Positions 33,864-43,627 of a stretch of 64,000 nt of DNA are shown here, in pieces. Position 1 is the first letter of the stretch; each line of letters starts with the position of its first letter. The translations under genes and the position numbers were made by a program. The notes below the pieces were generated by a model, which had not been told where the DNA came from, did not search any database, and was given only the letters and a program-made list of their open reading frames with translations. The DNA is from Armillaria gallica (lineage: Eukaryota > Basidiomycota > Agaricomycetes > Agaricales > Physalacriaceae), in NCBI GenBank assembly GCA_037576215.1, contig JBANDB010000014.1, forward strand, positions 2,418,001-2,482,000. Reading direction: 5' to 3'.

Positions 33864-34869
33864 TCATGTCGACCTGTGAAAATAGGATCCATCTAGTTCC
33901 AAGGACGACAACGGAACAGTTGGTGTGTAAGCAGGCAAAGATTGAGAAACCGGCGGACTCTTTTTATTCAGGGACCTCCAAAAAGCACGCGATGGCGCAG
34001 ATTCTTTCGCTTTTTGTCGGTTCCTCCATCGCCATATTAGGAGAGCGAGGACTATGGATAATAAAAGTGCAAATGAGCCGATAACAATGCCCACAATTGC
34101 TTCCATGGGTATAACCTTCGTTGTTGATTGCACAGGAGGAGTGATTCTGCGTGAAATGATTCGTCGTGGAGACAGAACTGACACAGCAGCACGTACCCTG
34201 ATGTGGGACTGGATGGGATGGTCGACTCGGATGTTGTCGACGCGGGACTTATCGTATCCACCGTGGTTTTCAGCCCATGAAGAGCGGTTCTGTGGGGAAT
34301 TATTTGTCTTGGACTCAGAAACCAAGAGCTCAACGCAGCGGCACGCACCCTGAAACCGACGATGTGGACGAGATGGAAGATATCAGCTTGGACTTTGTCG
34401 CCTCGGGGTCTGTCACTGAAAACACATCACTCTGAGCGAAATGATGACCTGCGCTGAAATACCTCATGAAAGTGCGGCTTTGTGCAAAATGTCAGAAACG
34501 TACTTAGAGTCAGGAAGCCAAGCGAGCAGGATACAATCCCGGTTTCCAGGTAAGCTGGTATAATTAAAGGTCATATACGTAGTTCGGTTTTCTGTGAAAT
34601 TTTCTACAGGTTGCATCGCTCTTGCCACCATTACCGATTCCTTAGTATGAGTCAAGAATGCACCAAGAATGAAGTCGGAAGGATCGTCCTGCGCCCAGCG
34701 CAACGATACCGAGGTGTTGTGGAAGCCTATCGGAGTGCTGTCCAGCCTGATATTTAGGGCCAACACTAGTGGAATGAGCGCTACAAAGGCGCACCTAGTA
34801 GCGACAATTAGCAATGCGGACGAGCCAGATGTTGGCATCAACTCACAGGTGGAAGAATGGGAAAGGCAT
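33864..34869 (-). CDS. Family B type II membrane protein B4 (LPAY tail, probable chimera)
   Basis: Exons 34847-34869, 34504-34794, 34349-34453, 34197-34289 and 33864-34146 give 264 aa. The signal peptide is MPFPFFHLCAFVALIPLVLA. The ectodomain (IRLDSTPIGFHNTSVSLRW, TTYMTFNYTSLPGNRDC, FAQSDVFSVTDPEAT) is nearly that of B2 and B3. The helix (AIVGIVIGSFALLLSIVLAL) and tail (AFWRSLNKKSPPVSQSLPAY, then SYFHRST) are those of B1. The mosaic suggests a recombination that fused the front of a type I gene to the back of a type II gene. LPAY is a variant PY motif that could bind WW domains, by analogy with PPxY. Confidence 0.78.
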
Positions 34870-35060
34870 GGGGAGGTCGCTAATTGGGGTAAGAGATCTT
34901 GAATAGCTTCGCGTTTTGACTACTGGTCAAAATATAACGTTGATCGGATTACGCGAGGTGTTCAACGCCGGCACTGACGGTAGTGAACGTAGCTAATAAC
35001 TATTTTCCGTTGCCAAATCAAGAAATCCACGGAGTCTGATCGGTAAAGTCCACCCAGAGA

Positions 35061-36052
35061 TCATACACGGTAAGATCTGCTGGAGTTGGAAACATTGGAA
35101 GAGGAGTAATTTGAGGCAGACCTGTACGATGGCGGAGGCGAACACCCGTACCCAGCCTCCATACACCTGATCTGATTCTTCAATGCCGTGATCTCCTCTC
35201 GCATTCTGGCATTCTCTTCCTCTAAAAGGGCTCTCGTCAGAATGTCCTGAGGACGCAATGATGTGGCTGCCTTCGACCTCCTTTGTCGAATGAAGACATA
35301 TATAGACACGGAAGCCATGCATCCAAGTGCAAACAAACCGAGGATGCTTCCCACAATCATGCCCGTGCACGACGTGGGTTCAAGCGAATCCTTGGACGCT
35401 GTCGTCGAAGCGGGAATGCCTCTGTGAAAAGCATGTTACAGGGATTACGAGTGTAAAGGACTGATTGCTGCAGCGCGTACGTTGATACTGATAAAGTGGG
35501 ACTAGACACGATGGTGGGAATCGGCAGCTCACACATTATCGACGTAGATGTGCGTGCTATGGATTTTACTGTGAACGGCTCACTTTCAGCAAACGTATTA
35601 CGAGGTCTGAAATAGGGCATAAAAAAGGGCATAACTGGTGCAACATATCAGAAACGTACTCAGCGTTAGGAACTTCAAGCCAAGCCACCAGGGTGCAGTC
35701 ATCCCTAGATGGACTCGTATAATTGAAGGCCATATCAACGATTCGGTCTTCTGTAAAATTTTCCACGACCTGATTCGCCATTACTACCATCACCGAGTCG
35801 ATATCGGGGAAGTTCGAGAATGCACCAAGAACGAAATCCAAAGGATCATCGTGCTCCCAGTGCAAGGATATCGGTATACTTTGGAAGGCTTCCGGAGTGC
35901 TGTCCAGTGTGATATTCAAGGACAATGCCATTGGAATAATCGGCACGAGTATGCACCTGGGCACATTCAGAGCACATGAAACATGCTGAAATGAAATCCC
36001 CAACTCACATATTCAAGATCAAATGAAACAAGGCTGGCTGAGGAGAGACCAT
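35061..36052 (-). CDS. Family B type I membrane protein B5 (PPSY tail)
   Basis: Four exons (36009-36052, 35660-35956, 35481-35606, 35061-35421) give 275 aa; the extra stalk exon of B2 and B3 is absent. The N-terminus MVSPQPALFHLILNM is longer than in the others and is followed by CILVPIIPMALS. The ectodomain has EDRIVDMAFNYTSPSRDDC. The helix is MIVGSILGLFALGCMASVSI. The tail has a coiled coil (NARMREEITALKNQIRCMEA) and PPPSYR. It then either reads through to NSSRSYRV or removes a 42-nt GT...AG interval and ends SRSYRV. It is the most diverged member and lies nearest twinfilin. Confidence 0.75.
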
Positions 36053-37085
36053 CGCAGAGGAGTATCAAGCGTTGAGAAGTCATCGACGCGTTTTGACCAT
36101 TGTGAATTGATCATAAATCCAGTAGATGTGATGAAGACGTTCATCGTAATATCATCGAGAGACGTGGATACCATGGTACTCAGAGTTGATTCCTGTGAGC
36201 TATTTTGAACAGATTCGAATGAGCCTGTGTCGTCGGCAAAACATGACATACACTAACCGAGAGTTCACGTCAGAAGCGCCAGGAGAGAAAAAGTTGCAAG
36301 AGCCCATAGTACTCATTCCTCGTATTCAAGTAATCCGAGTGAGAAAGAGGGTAGAATAGATACTGAGTTAAAATAGAAAGTGGAAATCGTTTTGATATCA
36401 CCGTCGGAAACAGTTCTGAGTTCAAGGTGCCTACAAGCTGTGCTTAGTATCGCCACGACTGAGATCCCAATCCCTTGATCTTCGCGTTACAATACATACT
36501 TGGTGGTAACGAACAGAAATGACGAACAAATCATCAATCCTAGTGCCTAGAGGCCTGAGAGTGCCGCTAGCGGGTGGTGGGCTGTGTCGTTGCTGGTCAT
36601 CAAAGTGGAGTGAATGTATATGTAGCATCTTCTAGACAGCAACGGTATCAACAAGAAGACGGATGGACGGATGAACGGTTGGTATGGAGTCATTATTTGG
36701 ATGCTGATCAGTTAAACGCGTGGTTATCGGGTGAGTTACCGATGACCACTCAATGTTGACTTGCATGTGATCCTGTCGCGTCCGTGTATTTATGTAATCC
36801 CTTGACGTGAGTTCAGACTGTGTTCTTCAGTGGCCATTGACTGCCATTGACCGCGATGTGTCCCTCTGACGTCTGGTATTCTGATAGTTGAGTTCCTTAA
36901 TAATTTGAACTCTCGTTCTTATTATTATGGTGAAAACATATCTTCTCATTATCGGCTCACCAGTATCGACTCATCAGCGACAGTATCGACGTGCTGAAGG
37001 GGATATCTCATGGTAAGTAGCATGGCTAGCTGCGTCTCAGGTCGGTCGTTCCACGATCAGATAAGTATTCTATTCTCAGAGAGGA
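36053..37085. other. Gap between B5 and the twinfilin promoter
   Basis: No gene seen. Small open frames at 36,431-36,760 are unsupported. Confidence 0.4.
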
Positions 37086-37166
37086 CAGGAAAGGGACTGT
37101 GGGAAATTCATCGTCGCATCGGACCGTTTTCCCGGACTTGCTACGCCCTTCCTTAGTACCGCCATC

Positions 37167-38416
37167 ATGTCTGCAACTTCAGGTATCGGTGTATCACAAG
37201 ACCTGTCTGCTCAGTTTTCAACGGCCGTCGAGTCCAAAGATATCAGATTCATAAAAGTCTCAATTGACAATGGTGCGATGACCACTGCACGAATTGAATA
37301 GCTACTCACAGGGCCTCTAGAACTGCTCGTCCATGATCTGTCTGTTCCCGTCCAAGGATCCCTTGCAGAGGATCTGGCCAAGTTACAAGATCCTGAGATA
37401 ATCAGTGACGACGTTCCTGCTTATATCCTCGTCCGGCTTGATGAGCCCCCTACCCAGTGGCTCGTCATTGACTATGTACCTGAGGGGACTAAAATCAGAT
37501 CCAAGGTAGCCTTTGTTGCCTCACTTTGTTAGCAGGAGTGCACTGATTGTTCATATCCAGATGCTTTACGCGGCATCACGAGGCTCCCTGACCCGTTCCC
37601 TTGGTTCCTCGGTCTTCACCGTCTCTATATTCGCGACCTCAAAGGAGGACTTAACGGCGGAGGCGTATGCGGCCCACCGTCGACACGTCACCGCGCCACA
37701 GCCACTCTCCACTCGCGAGCAGGAAATAGCCAACGCGCGGGCTGCGGAACGTGAAGCCGGCGCTCACAGCTATCGCCCCAAGGTCAACCCTGTAGGGCAT
37801 GGCGTTGGGCTGAAGTGGACCGATCAAGTCGAAGACGCCATCAAAGCGCTAGGGCAGGGTGAAGATTCAGGATTGGTCCTGCTGGTACGTCTGCTAAATC
37901 CATTCTAATGTTGCCTTCACATAGTCTTCCTCAGAATATCGACGTTCCAACGGAAACATTGACCCTTGTATCCGTGACTTCAGCTTCTGTGGAAGACCTT
38001 TCGTCTCTTCTTCCCACTTCTGAACCTAGCTATGCCTTCTTTGCGTGGTCGCACTCGCATTCCTCGTCTCCTCGTCGCGACATCAGTAAGTGAGCGGTCT
38101 CTCAGGTGTTCTGTTGTACTCAACCTTTCGCTCAGTATTCATCTACTCCTGTCCATCCACATCGCCAATCAAACATCGAATGCTATATTCCACCAGTGCA
38201 TACCCCATCTACATGGTGGCAAAAACGCTTTTACCCCCTGATACTGTCGCGGCGCGCCGGATTGAGACTTCTGATCCTAAGGAGATAACAGAGGACTATT
38301 TGAAGATTGAACTGAAGCTTACCTTTGATAACAGTGTTCCTAACGCGTCAGAAGCGCTGGATGGCGGGGAGAAGAAACCTTTTGCGAAACCGAAAGGTCC
38401 TAATAGACGCCGGTAG
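37167..38416 (+). CDS. TWF1: Twinfilin (two ADF-H domains)
   Basis: Exons 37167-37272, 37312-37505, 37561-37884, 37935-38085 and 38136-38416 give 351 aa, the usual length. It opens MSATSGIGVSQDLSAQF. ADF-H domain 1 contains DDVPAYILVRLDEPPTQW and KMLYAASRGSL. The linker has AYAAHRRHVTAPQPLSTREQ. ADF-H domain 2 contains LKWTDQVEDAIKAL, SYAFFAWSH and IFIYSCPSTSPIKHRMLY. The C-terminus KKPFAKPKGPNRRR is typical of the family. Twinfilin binds actin monomers and caps filament barbed ends. This is the only complete copy; two dead 5' fragments lie at 30.0 and 33.5 kb, left by segmental duplication. The other ADF-H gene of the window is at 23-24.9 kb. Confidence 0.95.
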
Positions 38417-39286
38417 ATAAGATTTGTCTTTTGATGCAGAGAAGATATAGAATTTTTGTGTCCCTGTACAACTAACTTGCGCTCAATGTGCGATAGAATT
38501 ATTGGCTCGGTCCTGCTGCAAAGCGTGGGAAGTGGCTGTGCCCGCTGCACGTGACTCATGGTTCATTTAAAAGGCGAAGTTTTTGTTAAAAACTTTCTAC
38601 ATCCCACTTTTTCCTTCGTCTGGTCCTTGTCTCCCTTACTCCCTTTGTTGCTGTGGTACGTGTCATCTTCTCATTCTCTCTCAGTGATGATCCAGATCAA
38701 TTCCATACTTTACCACATTCCGAACACAAGCTGTGGAAAACTTTAATCTAGTTTCAGCCTTGTCTGATCTCTTTGCGTCGCCTTGTCCTTTTTTCCCGAC
38801 CCATACTGATTTTTTCTTGTCTCCTTCTAGAACTGGCGCTCAACGTGTCCACCAGGTGAGCATGCCATCCTCTAGTCTCCTTTGATGATATCATCGATGG
38901 GCGGACACGAATGCACCCCCGTCTATACCAAAGTCTCTTCAATGTACAAAGTGGAGGCGGATGGGAGTGCTTGTTGATATACATCGAACACCTGATTCTA
39001 TTCTCTTCTCTCTTGTGTTTGTTATAGTCCCGCATGCTGACACTGTCTCTAGATTGCTATCACTTCATTAATCATTTTATCCCGTTGTCATTGTACTAGC
39101 GTATATCAATGAACGTTTTTGAGTTGTGCCCAACTATTGCTGTGCTTAATAGGTGCTGTTCGTCGATAACATTCTTTGCTCATTTGTGGTTTGGCGGTCG
39201 CCTCCGTCGAGTAACGACTACATCAGGCGCTGCGTGCGACACTTCGGTGTTTAGCTATTTTATCCAGTTGCGTCTACCATACCAGT
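38417..39286. other. Intergenic, no gene seen
   Basis: T/C-rich sequence downstream of twinfilin. No exon with supporting splice sites or motif. Confidence 0.4.
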
Positions 39287-41098
39287 TCATGACATGACAG
39301 GCCTCGGTTCATATCGGAGGGGAGCTTCTATCAATTCAATCGCAGTCGTGCTACTCTCATCCTCGCCTCCATTGGTGTTATTACTATGGTTGCGCAAATT
39401 CCCAATCCGGCGTCTCAGCGCAAACTGGAACGGCGTATCGTCCAACCCACTATCGATTGCCTCCAAAGTCAATCCCTTCGTCTCCGGTTGGAAGACAAAG
39501 CACACGGCTGCGTTCAACAAAGAGCATCCGCCGAAGAGAAAGTACGGACCCCAACTAGAACGGTCGAGGAACAGCGGCGTTGAGAACGCTACCGCACAGT
39601 TTACTACCCAGTTGGCGCACTGGCTTAGACTAGAAACTGCCGCGCGGGTTTGGTCGGCTGAACTTCGTTGCAGAATATACGAGTGGCAATGGCCCAGCTC
39701 GAGACAAATTCTGCAACGAAAATGTAGATGAAGCAAACGATGGCAGTTCTTCCAGGTTCGGTGCTGTTGGAGTGAGAATGGTAGATTGCACCAATGATGA
39801 GCATGGCAAGAGCACAAATGGCAGAACTCCAATCTGCTGGACGCGGCGGGACCCTACGATTAAACTCTTAGAAAAGCGAAGGATATCGGTGGGAAGTATT
39901 CCTTACATTTGTCTTGGAACCACTGCGAACAGAGGGTAACAAGAACCAACGCCAGAGGCAAGGAAAGAAGATGTCGTCGATGATAGTCCTGCCTGAGAGA
40001 AGAGCGTTGGGGCATACTAAGTTGATATAGTTAAATACCATCATCATCGAACAACTATCAAAGCACTCACATAAAGTACGGCGTCGATGCCCGAAAGCTG
40101 GAAATTGTCAGTTAGCAACCCTATGTCAGGACGCAGTGGAAACACACCGGCTGCATGGCCATGATAAATACACAAAATATCGTTCTAGTACGGATACCCT
40201 TCCCCCAGAGGTTTTTCAGATCTTGGGCAAAGTGACCACTAGAGCCCGTGATGTTGGTATCTTGGGAATACCAAGACGACACTTGGCTTCGTCTATATCT
40301 CGATGACGACCTACATGTCTCAGCCATCGAGGAGAGTGTGGGAAAAAAGGTGTCCCAACAGCCGATATGATTGCCACCACAGCTTGAAGGGCCAATGGAA
40401 ATCGCCAGGAAAAACTTCCGGGTACCTTGACGGATCCATAGCCTGTAAAATATCCTGAAAGGCCATTCAGAGTCTAAGGGGAGAAGAAAACGCGCTATCC
40501 CTACTCACCTGGCATGATTCCGATCGTGTTAAATGACTGTACGAACATCGAGAGCCGACCACGACTAGCAGAGGGAAATATCTCCGTAACATAGACAGTA
40601 ATACTCGAAATGAATAAACCTTGCCCGACGCCTCTGATGGAGCGCCCAATGAATAGCTGTGGGCGATGCTGCGCGGAACAGGCAATGGCACAACCTGCTG
40701 AGAATACAGCACCTCCTAGGGCGATGGTGCGTGTCCGAGAAATACGATCCGACAGAGGTCCGGCAACTAAGATGTGATAGACGCCGCAACAAGGATGGAG
40801 GAGACCAAAAGGCCCTGCGCTGTAGGCGAGAGTGCGCCAAACTGTGCTTCGAACTGCGGCATGACAGAGATGGGTCCAATGCTAGGGTTACGGATCTATC
40901 AGCGATGAATGGTGAAGATATGCATGAAGCCTACCTTCCAGTATCGTAACCCCACAAAAAGTCTCCGAGGGCGGTGAAGAGCGAGCACCAGACATAGGTT
41001 GGTACTTTCTTTCTCAGTTCGAATAGCTGGTTGAAAGGTCTCCCTTGTGAAGTACGAAGAGCTCCAAGGTATTGGCTCGCGGGGGGCTGCACGTCCAT
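39287..41098 (-). pseudogene. Dead MFS sugar-type transporter
   Basis: It aligns throughout with the intact transporter at 52,571-54,394 but on the opposite strand. The start at 41,098 and pieces such as FFCLG-like N-terminal helix codons, RGVGQGLFISSITVYVTE (about 40,580-40,640) and LFGGCSLLNAAVCF (about 39,500) are readable. At about 39,645 one base is missing in QPTQTRAA, shifting the loop between two late helices. A second frame change lies near 40,230-40,260, before GHFAQDLKNLW. The conserved LGGFLWGYDTG also has Gly to Asp. At least two frameshifts make it non-functional as a full transporter. The substrate is unknown. Confidence 0.82.
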
Positions 41099-41536
41099 AG
41101 CGATAGTCCTCCGTCAAGAGCAATGTATCTCGGGTGTTGACTGACCTCGGGTATGGGTCGCATTTATCGGATTTATGATTCGCCCTGTACCCTAAGGCAT
41201 TCTGCGTCCATATGGCATCCGTCCCGGTCGTGGCATGCTATATTTCTGATAGGCTCAGTGTCCCTGTCAACATCATTAGGGATATCGGCGGTTGGTCTTG
41301 CCGGCGGTGCAGTCATGACTGTCAGACAGCGAATCTGCACGTTAAAACGGGAGAACATAGGACCAAGGACAAGATGTTTCACCATCACTTCGTAAACCAT
41401 ACTTTTGTTGGAATATTTAGGCGAAGCTAGTTGTCGGGAAGGTGGATCCGAAAGCCGCTGTTGTCACTTGTTTCTTTCTCTGGCTTGAACACCGGTCCGA
41501 ACTACCGATCGCACTCTTTCATCTTTTTCTTGTCCA
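41099..41536. other. Gap between the dead transporter and TRM112
   Basis: Upstream region of TRM112. No gene seen. Confidence 0.4.
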
Positions 41537-42068
41537 ATGGTCCGTCTGATCACTCACAATCTTTTGGCATGCCATGTCAAAGGATGCACTTCCAACAATT
41601 TCCCGCTAGAATTCAAAGATGTGCAGGTTGAGCTGCGCGAAGCCGAATTCAACCCCGATTTTCTTAAAGGCTTCATTCCCAAAATTGAATGGAAGGCGTT
41701 GGTTGATGCTGCTAGACAGGTATGTGAGGCTACAACGCGACTTTTTCTATTCTGAATGTTCATATACACAGGTAGGAGACACTTCTCTCCCGTTAGAGCA
41801 GCCTGAGATGCTGGACGACGATTTCCTGAAAAGTCTACATCATGTTTTACTTGAAGTGAGCTAATCCCTGAATCGATCGTCAAAGTCAGGTATGCTGAAC
41901 GATTTCACAGATACATGTAGAAGAGGGTTCCATGACATGTCCTAATTGCCAACATGTCTACCCCATATCCAATGGAATCCCGAACATGGTACGTTCTTGC
42001 GTTGCTTTGGCGAACTAATTCTCATTTCATTTCCCTCTCAGCTTTTAGCAGAGCATGAAATTGGCTAA
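41537..42068 (+). CDS. TRM112: TRM112-like methyltransferase activator subunit
   Basis: Exons 41537-41719, 41772-41855, 41911-41988 and 42042-42068 give 123 aa. The sequence opens [17 protein letters not shown] and has [18 protein letters not shown] in the middle. Its C-terminal half carries the second zinc pair of the family ([20 protein letters not shown]) and ends [11 protein letters not shown]112 is the common activating partner of several methyltransferases that modify tRNA, rRNA and release factor eRF1. The last exon is only 27 nt. It converges on HIS3, with 55 bp between the two stops. Confidence 0.95.
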
Positions 42069-42123
42069 CTCTTCGATTAACGAACGATTGGAGAGCATCA
42101 GATATGAAATACATGGTTTACAT

Positions 42124-42954
42124 CTACAATACGCCTTTTGTACTAGGGACGTCGTTACTTCCCGTCCTCTCAATAGCTTGACGGATGGCCAAAGCAAGCG
42201 CTTTGAAAGCGGATTCCGACCTGTAATCAGAGTTTTGGCTAGGGATGGGAAAATATGCTGCGTATATCACGTACCGATGGTGGTCATTTTCTCCCCGAAG
42301 GACATCTACATGCAGCGTAACTCCAGAGGCAATCGCGAATGAGTAGAATATGTGCGGTATCATCTCCGTCGAGAGATCGCCAATCTTTTCTCTCTTGAGG
42401 CCAAGGTCGGTAACGCAGTACGGCCGTGAGCATATGTCTATCACAGCTCGCGATAGGGCCTAAAGCAAAGAAAGTGTCACAAAATGTAGTACTCCAATAC
42501 AGATAGGCGAATACGCACCTCGTCGAGGGGAGCAAAGCCAGTTCCATACCGCCGTATACCGCGGACTTCCCCAAGAGCCTGCTTGAACGCCATCCCTAGA
42601 GCGATTGCGCTATCCTGTAATGAGAAATGGGCATCAATACGATTGTCCAAAAGTCGATGAAGGAAATGGACATATCTGCTGTGTGGTGATCGTCTATCCA
42701 GAGGTCCCCTTTACACTTCATGGTCAAGGACATGCCACCATGCTTCGCTAGCGCCGTGTACATCTGCAAATTGCGGTCTGAATTGTATATCGGGGCGCCC
42801 TGGAAGTAGTTCATACGTGATCCAGAAAACCGATTCCGGTTGACACCTCGATAGTTTGCGCGACATTGGATCCAGGAGCACAGTCAAGATTTATAGACAC
42901 GTCGATTTCGGTTTCGCTTGTTTTCCTAGAGATGGATGCAGTCCTGGCTGACAT
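42124..42954 (-). CDS. HIS3: Imidazoleglycerol-phosphate dehydratase
   Basis: Exons 42817-42954, 42676-42763, 42519-42616, 42275-42459 and 42124-42220 give 201 aa, the usual length. The enzyme catalyses the dehydration of imidazole glycerol phosphate in histidine synthesis. Both metal-binding His motifs are present: HHTAED (rebuilt across intron 2) and [17 protein letters not shown] near the end. Also typical are GFLDHM (across intron 1), [19 protein letters not shown] and the C-terminal [10 protein letters not shown]. Intron 2 has no usable GT...AG pair that keeps the HHTxED motif; an AT...AC pair does (separate entry). It converges with TRM112. Confidence 0.95.
42617..42675 (-). other. Probable AT-AC intron in HIS3
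   Basis: Read on the minus strand this 59-nt intron starts ATATGTCC and ends TCTCATTAC. Splicing joins G to AG, restoring the Glu codon of the family motif HHTxED. The donor resembles the normal GTATGT with the first G changed to A, so it looks like a U2-type AT-AC intron rather than the U12 consensus ATATCCTT. A GT...AG alternative (GTCCAT ... GATAG) keeps the frame but gives HHTADIAIALG and loses the conserved Glu-Asp. Confidence 0.65.
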
Positions 42955-43627
42955 GGTGAGAAGTAACGAAACAGAGGGAAACTTTCGACTCAGTCTGGCA
43001 AAATGTTCTCACGAGTCACTGTCAATGCCGCCGTGGTGATATCAGCGTTCCAATTCCTCTCAATAGCTTAGCAAAGTGCTGGTCGCACTTTGCAACCAGA
43101 GCAGGAACACCAGTGATCGCAGGTGCCGGTGAGCACTTCAGCTCTTACACACGCCCAATGGTTTCAAATCCAAAATAGACTTGAAACGTTAACGGTCGTT
43201 TAAGTTGACCTGCCACCCTGATCTGGTACGTTCAGGTTCTAAAGCGAAGTAATCTTCGATTATATACATTCCGGTGTACTGCCTGTGTCACAACACAGGA
43301 CTATTGTATCGGCCTGAATGTATTACACACGGTGGGGCATCAATTTCTTTTCTCATCTGCGTCCCTCTAGCAATGGGTGAATAGCTCATCAATGTTTCAT
43401 CCCTTGACGCATATGTCCCGCAGCTGATATTCTGAAGACCACCATGATTTCCCCTTGATCTGATGATACCTCTTTAGATTATCACAGTACTTGAAACCCG
43501 ATGTGGCCTTCGAATCTTTGCTTAATTCAAGTGTTTACGTTCATCCACGGGACGGAGAAACTCATATACAGTGAACTGAAAGAATGGCTCCCATAAGCTT
43601 GAGTCACCATTCTCAACTCCTCGCACC
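42955..43627. other. Divergent promoter region, HIS3 and receptor C1
   Basis: No gene seen. Confidence 0.4.

Noticed and set aside
37513..37560. ATG-less upstream extension of the third twinfilin exon (MLPHFVSRS...)
   Set aside because: This is intron sequence; the donor at 37,505 and acceptor at 37,560 join KIRSK to MLYAASRG as in all twinfilins.
42519..42675. GT-AG reading of HIS3 intron 2 (GTCCAT to GATAG)
   Set aside because: It keeps the frame but changes HHTAED to HHTADI, removing a Glu-Asp pair that is invariant in the family; the AT-AC reading restores it. It is not fully excluded without RNA data.
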